NCBI RefSeq assembly: GCF_900143515.1 | Contig: NZ_FSQT01000002.1 | Coordinates: 372,001 to 436,000 of the forward strand | Direction of reading: 5' to 3' | DNA from: Micromonospora cremea | GTDB lineage: Bacteria > Actinomycetota > Actinomycetes > Mycobacteriales > Micromonosporaceae | DNA length: 64,000 nucleotides | Part shown: positions 24,470 through 33,529 of the stretch, in pieces | Position numbering within the stretch: position 1 is the stretch's first letter | How the letters are laid out: every line of letters starts with the position of its first letter | Made by a program: the position numbers and the translations under genes | The notes under the pieces: generated by a model | Databases searched by the model: none | What the model was told of the DNA's origin: nothing | The model's input: only the letters and a program-made list of their open reading frames with translations

Positions 24470-24537
24470 TGGGATCCGTGAGCGCGAGGAGTGAGCCGGG
24501 GTTGCGAGCCCCGCAGTCGCAAGCAGAAGGCGAGCCC

Positions 24538-25689
24538 GTGAGCGCATCCCCGATATACCTGGACGCGGCGACCGCCGCGCCGATGCATCCGGTCGCCCGG
24601 CAGGCGCTGCTGGCCGCCCTCGACGACGGCTGGGCCGACCCGGGCAAGCTGTACACCCAGGCCCGCCGGGCACGGCAACTACTCGACGCCGCCCGCGAGG
24701 CCACCGCGCAGACGCTCGGCGTCCGCGCCGACGAACTGTCCTTCACCTCCAGCGGTACGACGGCCGCGCACGGCGCGGTGCTCGGTGGCCTGGCCGGGCG
24801 GCGCCGGGTCGGGTCGACGCTGGCGCATTCGGCGATCGAGCACTCCGCGGTGCTGCACGCCGCGGAGCGGCACGTCGCGGCGGGCGGCGTCGCCAACCCG
24901 GTACCGGTCGACCGGCTAGGCCGGCTGGACCTGACCGCCTGGTCGGACGCGGTCCGGGCCCCGGGGGTCGCGCTGGCCGCGCTGATCACCGCCAGTCACG
25001 AGGTGGGCACCGTGCAACCGGTCGCCGAGGCGGCCGCCGCCTGCTCCGACGCCGGGGTGCCGCTGTACGTCGACGCCGCGCAGTCGGTCGGTCGGGTGCC
25101 CCTGCCGGCGGGCTGGTCGGTGCTCACCGCCAGCGCGCACAAGTGGGGTGGCCCGGCCGGGGTGGGGCTGCTGGCGGTCCGCAAGGGCACCCGCTGGGAG
25201 TCACCCTGGCCGGCCGACGAGCGGGAGGGCGGGCGTACCCCCGGCTCGGTGAACCTGCCCGCGGTGGTGGCGGCGGCGGCGAGCCTGCGCGCCGCGGCGG
25301 CCGACGCGGCGGCCGAGGAGACCCGGCTGGCGCCGCTGGTGGACCGGATCCGGGCGCGGGTGGCGGCGGAGGTGCCCGACGTGGAGGTGGTCGGCGAACC
25401 GGTGCTCCGGCTCCCCCACCTGGTCACTTTCTCCTGCCTGTACGTCGACGGCGAGGCGCTGCTGCACGCGCTGGACCGGCGCGGCTTCGCGGTGTCGTCC
25501 GGCTCGTCCTGCACCTCGTCCACGCTGCGTCCGTCGCACGTGCTCGAGGCGATGGGGGTGCTCTCACACGGCAACGTCCGGGTCAGCCTGCACCGGGAGA
25601 CGACCGAGGCGGACGTCGAGCGGTTCCTCGCCGAGTTGCCGGGGATCGTCGCCGGGCTGCGCGCCGAGGCGGGGGTGGTGGGGCTGTGA
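24538..25689 (+). CDS. Cysteine desulfurase (class V aminotransferase, IscS/NifS-like)
   Basis: 383 residues. It releases sulfur from cysteine as an enzyme persulfide. The N-terminal substrate motif is 'IYLDAATAAPMHP', the PLP-binding Lys is in 'SAHKWGGPAG', and the active Cys lies in a flexible loop 'SSGSSCTSSTLRPSHV'. GTG 24538 follows AGAAGG by about 7 nt; GTG 24478 is the alternative. It overlaps or abuts tusA, so the two are co-translated: a desulfurase passing sulfur to TusA. No IscU or SufU scaffold is next to it, which points to a sulfur-relay task such as thiolation or molybdenum-cofactor sulfur supply, not general Fe-S assembly. Confidence 0.9.
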   Translation: MSASPIYLDAATAAPMHPVARQALLAALDDGWADPGKLYTQARRARQLLDAAREATAQTLGVRADELSFTSSGTTAAHGAVLGGLAGRRRVGSTLAHSAIEHSAVLHAAERHVAAGGVANPVPVDRLGRLDLTAWSDAVRAPGVALAALITASHEVGTVQPVAEAAAACSDAGVPLYVDAAQSVGRVPLPAGWSVLTASAHKWGGPAGVGLLAVRKGTRWESPWPADEREGGRTPGSVNLPAVVAAAASLRAAAADAAAEETRLAPLVDRIRARVAAEVPDVEVVGEPVLRLPHLVTFSCLYVDGEALLHALDRRGFAVSSGSSCTSSTLRPSHVLEAMGVLSHGNVRVSLHRETTEADVERFLAELPGIVAGLRAEAGVVGL

Positions 25690-25691
25690 CG

Positions 25692-25919
25692 ATGCCGGAC
25701 GAGGTGCTCGACTGCCGTGGCCAGCGCTGCCCGCTGCCGGTGATCGCGGCGGCCCGACGGATGCCCGAGGTGCCGATCGGCGCGGTGGTCCGGGTGCTCG
25801 CCGACGACCCGGCCGCGGCCGTGGACATCCCCGCCTGGTGTCGGATGCGCGGCCAGGAGTTCGTCGCCGCCATAACGGGCCCGGAAGGCCCCGCCTACGA
25901 CATCCGCCGCGCCCACTGA
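25692..25919 (+). CDS. tusA: TusA-family sulfur-carrier protein
   Basis: 75 residues. The family motif CPxP is present as 'CRGQRCPLPVIAAA'; the Cys carries the persulfide. ATG 25692 is chosen; GTG 25686 would overlap the desulfurase stop (GTGA). The two-gene arrangement with a cysteine desulfurase indicates direct sulfur transfer. Its final acceptor is not encoded nearby. Confidence 0.9.
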   Translation: MPDEVLDCRGQRCPLPVIAAARRMPEVPIGAVVRVLADDPAAAVDIPAWCRMRGQEFVAAITGPEGPAYDIRRAH

Positions 25920-25927
25920 CCGGAAGT

Positions 25928-26025
25928 CCCCCCGCACCCCGCGATCTTGCAGTTTCTGTCCCGGCGAAAGGCGCATAAAGCGCGGATCGCCGTCACAAGG
26001 TGCAAGATCGCGGGAGGTGCGGGGG
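25928..26025. repeat. Long inverted repeat between convergent tusA and adenosine kinase genes
   Basis: CCCCCGCACC then CCGCGATCTTGCA on the left is mirrored by TGCAAGATCGCGG, a 2-nt insertion and GGTGCGGGGG on the right. The arms are about 23-25 nt with a loop of about 49 nt. It may terminate both transcripts. The long loop suggests a dispersed repeat element instead of a simple terminator. Confidence 0.65.
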
Positions 26026-26038
26026 TACGGGTTAGGGG

Positions 26039-27052
<1,014 letters not shown>

Positions 27053-27157
27053 CTACCGGCCCGGCAACCCGGCGGTGTCCGGTCGGTCGGACAACGGCAA
27101 CCGGCCGGCAACCCGGCCGGTCAGGGCCGCCTCGGGGCCACTCCCGCACCCCGCACG

Positions 27158-27191
27158 ACGACGGGGCCGTCCCGCAGGACGGCCCCGTCGT
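27158..27191. terminator. Terminator hairpin after the A-type Fe-S carrier gene
   Basis: ACGACGGGGCCGTCC and GGACGGCCCCGTCGT pair perfectly (15 bp) around CGCA, 23 bp beyond the stop at 27214. Confidence 0.8.
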
Positions 27192-27213
27192 GATGGTGCG
27201 TGGTGCGTGCGGC

Positions 27214-27582
27214 TCAGTTGAACGAGTCGCCACAGGCGCAGGAGTTGCCCGCGTTGGGGTTGTCGATGGTGAAGCCCTGAGCGTCGATCCGGTCAGCGAA
27301 GTCGATCGTCGCACCGGAAAGGTACGGGGCGCTCATCCGGTCGACGACGACCTCGACACCACCGAAATCGGTGACGACGTCACCGTCGAGCGAACGCTCG
27401 TCGAAGAAGAGCTGGTACCGCAGGCCGGAGCAGCCACCCGGCTGCACCGCGACGCGGAGCCGCAGGTCGTCGCGGCCCTCCTGCTCGATCAGAGCCTTGA
27501 CCTTCTGCGCCGCGACGTCGGTGAGGACGACGGAAGTAGGGGCCTTGGCCTCGGTCGACTCGGTCTGCGCTGGCGTGGTCAC
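27214..27582 (-). CDS. A-type iron-sulfur carrier (HesB/IscA/ErpA family)
   Basis: 122 residues. The three cluster-binding cysteines are in 'QPGGCSGLRYQLFF' and 'NSCACGDSFN'. It delivers Fe-S clusters to target enzymes; the M. tuberculosis counterpart is Rv2204c. GTG 27582 is chosen since AGGGAG lies 8-9 nt upstream and the longer frame has no start signal. NadA, a 4Fe-4S enzyme, is encoded 1.3 kb away and could be a client. Confidence 0.92.
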   Translation of the reverse strand: MTTPAQTESTEAKAPTSVVLTDVAAQKVKALIEQEGRDDLRLRVAVQPGGCSGLRYQLFFDERSLDGDVVTDFGGVEVVVDRMSAPYLSGATIDFADRIDAQGFTIDNPNAGNSCACGDSFN

Positions 27583-27763
27583 GTGGAAGTCTCCCTGCGC
27601 GGTATGGGTCCGGACGCACTGGCCAACGCCGCGCGCCGTCCAGTGATTCCCGGTGTGGTCCATTTCCGATCGTACGCCGCCGCGGCCGGGCGCACCCGGG
27701 TGGCGTGACCCCCGCCGCAGGTCGGCCCGGTCGTGGCCGCGGACGGCCGTCCGGCCCGAGCGC

Positions 27764-28906
27764 TCAGCGGCGGCTCCACTGCCGGGCCAGCCGGGCGCCC
27801 AGCTCGCGCAGCCCGTCCGCCGGCCGGCTCATGGCGGCGCTGAGCCCGCCGCCCTCCTCCCCGCCGAAGTGCTCGACCAGGCTGTACGCGTCGGTCACGC
27901 CCGCCGCGGCGGCCTCCCGCCGGCCGGTGCTCACCTGGCCGGCCACCACCACGCAGGGCACCCCCCGGTCCCGGGCGGCGCCGGCCACCCCGGCGACCAC
28001 CTTGCCGCGCAGCGACTGGTGGTCGAAGGACCCCTCACCGGTGATCACCAGGTCGGCGGTGTCCAGCGCGGCGTCCAGCCCGGTGGCCCGGGTGACCAGG
28101 CCGATGCCCGACTCGCAGCCGCCACCCAGGGCGAGGATGGCCGCGCCGATGCCGCCGGCGGCCCCGCCGCCGGGCAGCGTGCCGAGCCCCGCCGGGCAAC
28201 CGGGCAGATCCCGCTCCAGCACCGCCGTGAAGCGCTCCAGCGCGGCGTCGAGCAGCAGCACGTCGGCCCGGTCGGCGCCCTTCTGCGGGCCGAACACGTT
28301 GCTCGCGCCGTGCAGGCCGAGCAGCGGGTTGTCCACGTCGGTGGCGGCGACCAGCCGGACCCCGCGCAGCCGGGGCGCGCCGTCCAGCGCGACGGCCGCG
28401 GCCAGCGCCGCCCCGCCGTACGGCAGCGCGGCGCCGGCGGCGTCGAGCGGGGTCACGCCCAGCGCGGCCAGCATTCCGGCGCCGGCGTCGTTGGTGCCGG
28501 AGCCACCCAGCCCGATCACCACCGTCCGGGCCCCGCTCTCCACCGCGGCGGCCACCAGCAGGCCCAGCCCGTAGGAGGTGGTGGTCTTCGGGTCACGTTC
28601 GGCGCTGGCGAGCAGGTGCAGCCCGCACGCCTGGGCGCTCTCCAGGTAGGCGGTCGCGCCGTCGGTGGTGAGCAGGATCTCACCGGCCGCCGGCCGGCCC
28701 AGCGGATCGACCGTCCGCACCGGCACCCGCCGGCCGCCGAGGGCCTCGGCGAGCACCTCCACGAAACCCGGCCCACCGTCGGCGAGTGGCCGGATCAGCA
28801 GGTCGTCGCCCTCGGCGACGGTGCGCCAACCGGCGGCCACCGCGGCGGCCACCTCCGGTGCGGGCAGGGTGCCGGCGAACTTGTCCGGGCAGAGCAGCAC
28901 ACGCAT
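27764..28906 (-). CDS. Glycerate 2-kinase (GlxK/GarK family)
   Basis: 380 residues. Family blocks: 'LLCPDKFAGTLPAPEVA', 'RPLADGGPGFVEVL', 'IGLGGSGTNDAGAGML' and 'LVITGEGSFDHQSLRGK'. It phosphorylates D-glycerate. ATG 28906 is chosen; the upstream extension of 14 residues is not conserved-looking. It is divergent from nadA with a 59-bp gap. The same pairing with the DUF3043/cobU area is seen in mycobacteria (Rv2205c). Confidence 0.93.
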   Translation of the reverse strand: MRVLLCPDKFAGTLPAPEVAAAVAAGWRTVAEGDDLLIRPLADGGPGFVEVLAEALGGRRVPVRTVDPLGRPAAGEILLTTDGATAYLESAQACGLHLLASAERDPKTTTSYGLGLLVAAAVESGARTVVIGLGGSGTNDAGAGMLAALGVTPLDAAGAALPYGGAALAAAVALDGAPRLRGVRLVAATDVDNPLLGLHGASNVFGPQKGADRADVLLLDAALERFTAVLERDLPGCPAGLGTLPGGGAAGGIGAAILALGGGCESGIGLVTRATGLDAALDTADLVITGEGSFDHQSLRGKVVAGVAGAARDRGVPCVVVAGQVSTGRREAAAAGVTDAYSLVEHFGGEEGGGLSAAMSRPADGLRELGARLARQWSRR

Positions 28907-28965
28907 GCCCAGCAGTGTGGCAGCCCACACCGACAGAAGCTGCGCCACGCTCGTGCTGTGGGACC

Positions 28966-30174
28966 ATGGGTCACGTGACTTCGACCTGGGTGGAACCCTC
29001 CAACACGGCGACGGCTCTGCTGCTGCTCGGCCGGGGCAGCGACCCCGACACCGAGCGCGGCGTCGAGTGTCCGGGCGACCTTCCGGCGCCCAGCGATCCG
29101 GATCTGGTGGCCCGCGCCGCGGCGGCTAAGGCGAAGCTGGGCAGCAAGGTGTTCGTGCTGGGGCACCACTACCAGCGCGACGAGGTGATCCAGTTCGCGG
29201 ACGTGACCGGCGACTCGTTCAAGCTGGCCCGCGAGGCCGCGGCCCGCCCGGACGCGGAGTACATCCTCTTCTGCGGCGTGCACTTCATGGCCGAGAGCGC
29301 CGACATCCTCACCACGGACACCCAGCGGGTGATCCTGCCCGACCTGGCGGCCGGGTGCTCGATGGCGGACATGGCCGTGCTGGGCCAGGTCGAGGCGGCC
29401 TGGGACACGCTGACCGAGTTGGGCATCGCCGGCGAGACCGTGCCGGTGACGTACATGAACTCCTCGGCCGACATCAAGGGCTTCGTCGGCCGCAACGGTG
29501 GCGTGGTCTGCACCTCTTCCAACGCCAAGCGCGCCCTGGACTGGGCGTTCGAGCAGGGGTCGAAGGTGCTCTTCCTGCCCGACCAGCACCTGGGCCGCAA
29601 CACGGCGGTGCTGGAGATGGGCCTGTCCCTGGACGACTGCGTGCTCTACGACCCGCACAAGCCCGGCGGCGGGCTCACCCCCGAGCAGCTGCGGGACGCC
29701 AAGATGATCCTCTGGCGCGGGCACTGCTCGGTGCACGGCCGGTTCACCCTGGAGAGCGTCAACGACGTGCGCGAGCGGGTGCCCGGGGTCAACGTGCTGG
29801 TCCACCCGGAGTGCCGGCACGAGGTGGTCACGGCCGCCGACTACATCGGCTCGACCGAGTACATCATCAAGACCATCGAGGCGGCCCCGGCCGGCTCGGC
29901 GTGGGCGCTCGGCACCGAGCTGAACCTGGTCCGCCGGCTGGCGCTGGCACACCCGGACAAGCAGGTCATGTTCCTGGACAAGGCGGTCTGCTACTGCTCG
30001 ACGATGAACCGGATCGACCTGCCGCACCTGGTCTGGGCGCTGGAGGAGCTGGTCGCCGGCCGGGTGGTCAACCAGATCACGGTGGACGTCGACACCGCGC
30101 ACCACGCCCGGGTCGCGCTGGATCAGATGCTCGCCCTGCCCGGCGCGGACACCCCGCCGGCAGCTGCGGCCTGA
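28966..30174 (+). CDS. nadA: Quinolinate synthase
   Basis: About 402 residues. It condenses iminoaspartate and dihydroxyacetone phosphate to quinolinate in NAD synthesis and needs a 4Fe-4S cluster. Cluster cysteines are in 'ILFCGVHFM', 'GVVCTSSNAKR' and 'AVCYCSTMNRID'; other motifs are 'VLGHHYQRDEV' and 'HPECRHEVV'. ATG 28966 or GTG 28975 could start it. NadB and NadC, its usual operon partners, are absent. Confidence 0.95.
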   Translation: MGHVTSTWVEPSNTATALLLLGRGSDPDTERGVECPGDLPAPSDPDLVARAAAAKAKLGSKVFVLGHHYQRDEVIQFADVTGDSFKLAREAAARPDAEYILFCGVHFMAESADILTTDTQRVILPDLAAGCSMADMAVLGQVEAAWDTLTELGIAGETVPVTYMNSSADIKGFVGRNGGVVCTSSNAKRALDWAFEQGSKVLFLPDQHLGRNTAVLEMGLSLDDCVLYDPHKPGGGLTPEQLRDAKMILWRGHCSVHGRFTLESVNDVRERVPGVNVLVHPECRHEVVTAADYIGSTEYIIKTIEAAPAGSAWALGTELNLVRRLALAHPDKQVMFLDKAVCYCSTMNRIDLPHLVWALEELVAGRVVNQITVDVDTAHHARVALDQMLALPGADTPPAAAA

Positions 30175-30386
30175 TCACGATCCGTAGCGCCCTTGGTACG
30201 CAAAAGTGCCGGATCACCGATTAATGCCACACACGCCGATGTGACCGAGTCCTTTCTCGTCACCGAGGGCTATGCTGCCGGAGCGACGACGCAAGCGGGC
30301 CGTTTCGATATGGCCGCATCCGGGGTAGCGAAGGAGTTCACGCTCCCCACCATCAACACGGCAGCACCGACGCGCTGGAGGTTGCG
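30175..30386 (+). promoter_or_regulatory. Intergenic region with candidate murA promoter
   Basis: A 212-bp gap of lower GC than its surroundings. TATGCT at 30268-30273 is a -10 candidate, giving a leader of roughly 110 nt before TTG 30387. No riboswitch fold was recognised. Confidence 0.35.
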
Positions 30387-31742
30387 TTGACCGACGACGT
30401 CCTGGTCGTGCACGGAGGCACTCCGCTTGAAGGGCGGATCCGCGTGCGCGGCGCGAAGAACCTGGTTTCGAAGGCGATGGTCGCCGCGCTGCTCGGCGAC
30501 AGCCCCAGCCGGCTGTTCGACGTGCCGAAGATCCGCGACGTCGAGGTGGTCCGGGGTCTGCTCGGTCTGCACGGCGTCAAGGTCACCGACGGCACCGAGG
30601 ACGGCGAGCTCGTCTTCGACCCGGCCAACGTGGAGAGCGCCAGCACCGACCAGATCAACGTGCACGCCGGCTCCAGCCGGATCCCGATCCTGTTCTGCGG
30701 CCCGCTGCTGCACCGGCTCGGGCACGCGTTCATCCCGGACCTGGGCGGCTGCCACATCGGCCCGCGCCCGATCGACTTCCACCTTCAGGCGCTGCGCGAG
30801 TTCGGTGCCACGGTCGACAAGCGGCCCGAGGGCCTGCATCTGTCCGCGCCGAACGGCCTGCACGGGACCAAGTTCGCCCTGCCGTACCCGAGCGTCGGCG
30901 CCACTGAGCAGGTGCTGCTGACCGCGGTGATGGCCGAGGGTGTCACCGAACTGCGCAACGCCGCGGTGGAGCCGGAGATCATCGACCTGATCTGCATCCT
31001 GCAGAAGATGGGCGCGATCATCAAGGTGCACACCGACCGGGTGATCGAGATCCAGGGCGTACCGAAGCTGCACGGCTACACCCACCGGCCGATCCCGGAC
31101 CGGATCGAGGCGGCGAGCTGGGCCGCGGCCGCGCTGGCCACCCGCGGTCACGTCGAGGTGCTCGGCGCGCAGCAGGCCGACATGATGACCTTCCTGAACA
31201 TCTTCCGCTCGGTCGGCGGCGAGTACGAGGTCACCGACGCCCGGCCGCCGAAGCTGGGCGACCCGGGTCAGGAGGGTGGCATCCGGTTCTGGCACCCGGG
31301 CGGCGAGCTGAACGCCGTGGCGCTGGAGACCGACGTGCACCCGGGCTTCATGACCGACTGGCAGCAGCCGCTGGTCGTGGCGCTCACCCAGGCCCGCGGG
31401 CTGTCGATCGTCCACGAGACGGTCTACGAGCAGCGGCTGGGCTACACGGAGGCGCTGAACTCGATGGGCGCCAACATCCAGGTCTACCGGGACTGCCTCG
31501 GCGGCACGCCGTGCCGCTTCGGCCGGCGCAACTTCAAGCACTCGGCGGTGATCGCCGGGCCGAGCAAGCTGCACGCCGCCGACCTGGTCATCCCGGACCT
31601 GCGGGCCGGTTTCAGCCACCTGATCGCGGCGCTCGCGGCCGAGGGTACCTCGCGGGTGTACGGCGTCGACCTGATCAACCGGGGCTACGAGGACTTCGAG
31701 GCGAAGCTCGCCGACCTGGGCGCGCACGCCGAGCGTCCGTAA
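30387..31742 (+). CDS. murA: UDP-N-acetylglucosamine 1-carboxyvinyltransferase (MurA type)
   Basis: 451 residues. It transfers enolpyruvate from PEP to UDP-GlcNAc, the first step of peptidoglycan synthesis. Conserved points: Lys-Asn in 'VRGAKNLVSKA', the active Cys in 'LGGCHIGPRPIDF' (position of E. coli Cys115, the fosfomycin target), and 'DLRAGFSHLIAALAAEG'. Mycobacterial MurA has Asp there, so this enzyme should be fosfomycin-sensitive. The start is TTG 30387 with GGAGG 5 nt upstream. Actinomycetes can carry two MurA paralogues, so this may be the second copy. Confidence 0.92.
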   Translation: MTDDVLVVHGGTPLEGRIRVRGAKNLVSKAMVAALLGDSPSRLFDVPKIRDVEVVRGLLGLHGVKVTDGTEDGELVFDPANVESASTDQINVHAGSSRIPILFCGPLLHRLGHAFIPDLGGCHIGPRPIDFHLQALREFGATVDKRPEGLHLSAPNGLHGTKFALPYPSVGATEQVLLTAVMAEGVTELRNAAVEPEIIDLICILQKMGAIIKVHTDRVIEIQGVPKLHGYTHRPIPDRIEAASWAAAALATRGHVEVLGAQQADMMTFLNIFRSVGGEYEVTDARPPKLGDPGQEGGIRFWHPGGELNAVALETDVHPGFMTDWQQPLVVALTQARGLSIVHETVYEQRLGYTEALNSMGANIQVYRDCLGGTPCRFGRRNFKHSAVIAGPSKLHAADLVIPDLRAGFSHLIAALAAEGTSRVYGVDLINRGYEDFEAKLADLGAHAERP

Positions 31743-31757
31743 CCTCGAACACGTTTC

Positions 31758-31797
31758 GTTCGCGCCCGGTGCACCGCGATGTGCACCGGGCGCGAAC
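31758..31797. terminator. Terminator hairpin after murA
   Basis: GTTCGCGCCCGGTGCAC and GTGCACCGGGCGCGAAC pair perfectly (17 bp) around CGCGAT, 16 bp beyond the murA stop. Confidence 0.82.
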
Positions 31798-31804
31798 CGT
31801 TGGC

Positions 31805-31810
31805 TACCCT
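31805..31810 (+). promoter_or_regulatory. -10 box TACCCT for a leaderless transcript
   Basis: TACCCT ends 6 nt before GTG 31817. Part of it falls just after the murA terminator. Confidence 0.42.
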
Positions 31811-31816
31811 TGCCGC

Positions 31817-32410
31817 GTGCCGTCGCTCTTTCGCCGCAAGTCCACCGACCTCGTCGACGAGGCCGTCTCCTCGGTGACGCCCGAGGAGACCGCCGAGCGG
31901 CCCCGGGGCTACACCCCGGCCAAGGGTCGGGAGACGCCCAAGCGGCCGACCGCCGGCCGCCGCCCGGCCGGCCCCACCCGCCCCCTCACGAAGGAGGAGG
32001 AGCGGGAGCGCCGCCGCCAGTTGCGCGCCGAGGCCGCGTCGGAGTTCCGCCGTGAGGGCGGCCCGCGCGACCGCGGCCCGGAGCGGCTGCTGGCCCGTAA
32101 CGTGGTCGACTCCCGGCGTACCGTCGGCACCTGGTTCTTCGGCGGCGCGCTGATCGTGCTGATCGGGTCGAACGCGGCGATGCCGCCGGTGGTCCGGCTG
32201 ATCTCCAACGTGCTCTGGGGCGCGCTGGCACTCGGTGTGGTCGTCGACTCGGTGTTGATCTGTCGCAAGATCAGCAAGCTCGTCCGGCAGCGCTTCCCGA
32301 AGACCGACCAGCGGATGGGCTCGCTCTACCTGTACGCGATCATGCGGTCGATCACCTTCCGGCGGATGCGCGCCCCGGCTCCGCAGGTCAAGCTCGGCGA
32401 CAAGGTCTGA
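31817..32410 (+). CDS. DUF3043 membrane protein
   Basis: 197 residues. The first ~100 residues are charged and basic ('KEEERERRRQLRAEAASEFR'). Two adjacent hydrophobic helices follow ('TWFFGGALIVLIGSNAAM' and 'VLWGALALGVVVDSVLI'), then a basic tail. This matches DUF3043 (M. tuberculosis Rv2206), a conserved actinobacterial membrane protein of unknown role. GTG 31817 is set by the -10 box directly upstream. Confidence 0.88.
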   Translation: MPSLFRRKSTDLVDEAVSSVTPEETAERPRGYTPAKGRETPKRPTAGRRPAGPTRPLTKEEERERRRQLRAEAASEFRREGGPRDRGPERLLARNVVDSRRTVGTWFFGGALIVLIGSNAAMPPVVRLISNVLWGALALGVVVDSVLICRKISKLVRQRFPKTDQRMGSLYLYAIMRSITFRRMRAPAPQVKLGDKV

Positions 32411-32497
32411 ACCCGGCTTACGGCACGCCGAGCGGGCGCACCGCGATCATGGCCGCACCGAGGGCGAGCAGGTCATAAAGCATCCGGGCGTCGGTTG

Positions 32498-32555
32498 TTC
32501 GTTGTAGCGTACGAATGGTTCACCGTGCTGAACACCACACCGGTGTTCGTCGAAC
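32498..32555. promoter_or_regulatory. Cluster of small palindromes at the XRE-cupin promoter
   Basis: Four inverted repeats lie in 58 bp: TTCGT-n8-ACGAA (32498-32515), GTTCA-n6-TGAAC (32518-32533), ACACCGGTGT (32537-32546) and GTTCG-T-CGAAC (32545-32555). TAGCGT at 32505-32510 is a -10 candidate inside the first. They are probable binding sites for the adjacent regulator. Confidence 0.5.
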
Positions 32556-32582
32556 CGAACGTCGATCCAACGGAGCGAACGC

Positions 32583-33143
32583 ATGTCTCCCGAACCGGCC
32601 GCCCCGCTCGGCACCATCGCCGCCGCCCTGCGCCGCGAGCGGGACCGGGTCGGCATCTCGCTGACCGAGCTCGCCCGGCGGGCGGGCGTCGCCAAGTCCA
32701 CCCTCTCCCAGCTGGAGTCGGGGACCGGCAACCCGAGCGTGGAGACGCTGTGGGCGCTCGGCGTGGCGCTCGGCGTGCCGCTCAGCCGGCTGGTGGAGCC
32801 CGCCGACGACTCCGTGCGGGTCATCCGCGCCGGGGACGGGCCCCAGGTCCGCTCCGAGCAGGCCGACGCCGCCGGGACGCTGCTCAGCGCCGGGCCGGCG
32901 CACCTGCGTCGGGACATCTACCTGATCGAGCTGGAGCCGGGCGCGATCCGGGCCGCGGACGGGCACACTCCCCGCAGCGTCGAGCACGTGGTGGTCGCCG
33001 CCGGACGGCTGCGGGTGGGCCCCGAGTCCGGCCCGGTCGAGCTGGGCCCCGGCGACTACGCGACGTTCCCCGGCGACGCCCCGCACCGCTACGAGGCGCT
33101 GGCCCCCGGCACTCTCGCCGTCCTCATCATGGAACACCCCTGA
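32583..33143 (+). CDS. XRE-family transcriptional regulator with C-terminal cupin domain
   Basis: 186 residues. Residues ~10-65 are a helix-turn-helix ('ISLTELARRAGVAKSTLSQL'), and ~105-185 a cupin ligand-sensing barrel ('VELGPGDYATFPGDAPHRYE'). Proteins of this layout respond to small metabolites and often repress themselves and a neighbour. Palindromes upstream support autoregulation. No membrane transporter or enzyme follows directly; the next gene is 240 bp or more downstream. Confidence 0.9.
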   Translation: MSPEPAAPLGTIAAALRRERDRVGISLTELARRAGVAKSTLSQLESGTGNPSVETLWALGVALGVPLSRLVEPADDSVRVIRAGDGPQVRSEQADAAGTLLSAGPAHLRRDIYLIELEPGAIRAADGHTPRSVEHVVVAAGRLRVGPESGPVELGPGDYATFPGDAPHRYEALAPGTLAVLIMEHP

Positions 33144-33234
33144 CCGGGTCCCGATCCCGCGCGAGCCGAGCCGGCGGCCGGTGGAGTATCGTCGGAGACC
33201 GGTTTTCGGTTATCGACCCAATTGTCCGAAACCA

Positions 33235-33240
33235 TAGGAT
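33235..33240 (+). promoter_or_regulatory. Candidate promoter for the WG-repeat gene
   Basis: TAGGAT (-10) with TCGACC at 33213-33218 as a -35, 16-bp spacer, in a locally AT-richer stretch of a 382-bp gap. Confidence 0.38.
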
Positions 33241-33385
33241 AACGTTTGCGCCCGTGGGCGGCGCCACAGTGGCGGTGAGCGAGCCCACGCCGTTACCCTC
33301 CATCCGCAGCCACGCCCTGCCGAAACGGGCGACCTGACCGGCACGCGAGGCCCAGCGCGACAATCTGCAACGAGGTGACAACGCC

Positions 33386-33529
33386 GTGAGCGAGCGGACG
33401 CGAGCCGGCCACCGGAGCGTGGCAGGCGGCGACCGGACGCCCGGCGGCCACCGGGGCGCGAACGCGGACCGCCCTCCTCTTGCACCGATCGGCCACCTGG
33501 CCGGGTATGGCGACGGGCTCGACGGATGA
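33386..33529 (+). CDS. Possible 47-residue leader ORF coupled to the WG-repeat gene
   Basis: GTG 33386 is preceded by GAGGTGA and its stop TGA overlaps the ATG of the large gene (ATGA, 33526-33529). The peptide is basic, His/Gly-rich and low in complexity ('GGDRTPGGHRGANADRP'). It could be a translational-coupling leader or chance; part of it is the GAGCGAGC low-complexity tract. Confidence 0.3.
   Translation: MSERTRAGHRSVAGGDRTPGGHRGANADRPPLAPIGHLAGYGDGLDG

Noticed and set aside
30193..30390. A 65-residue frame before murA
   Set aside because: It overlaps the murA ribosome-binding site and start in another frame and has no recognisable features.
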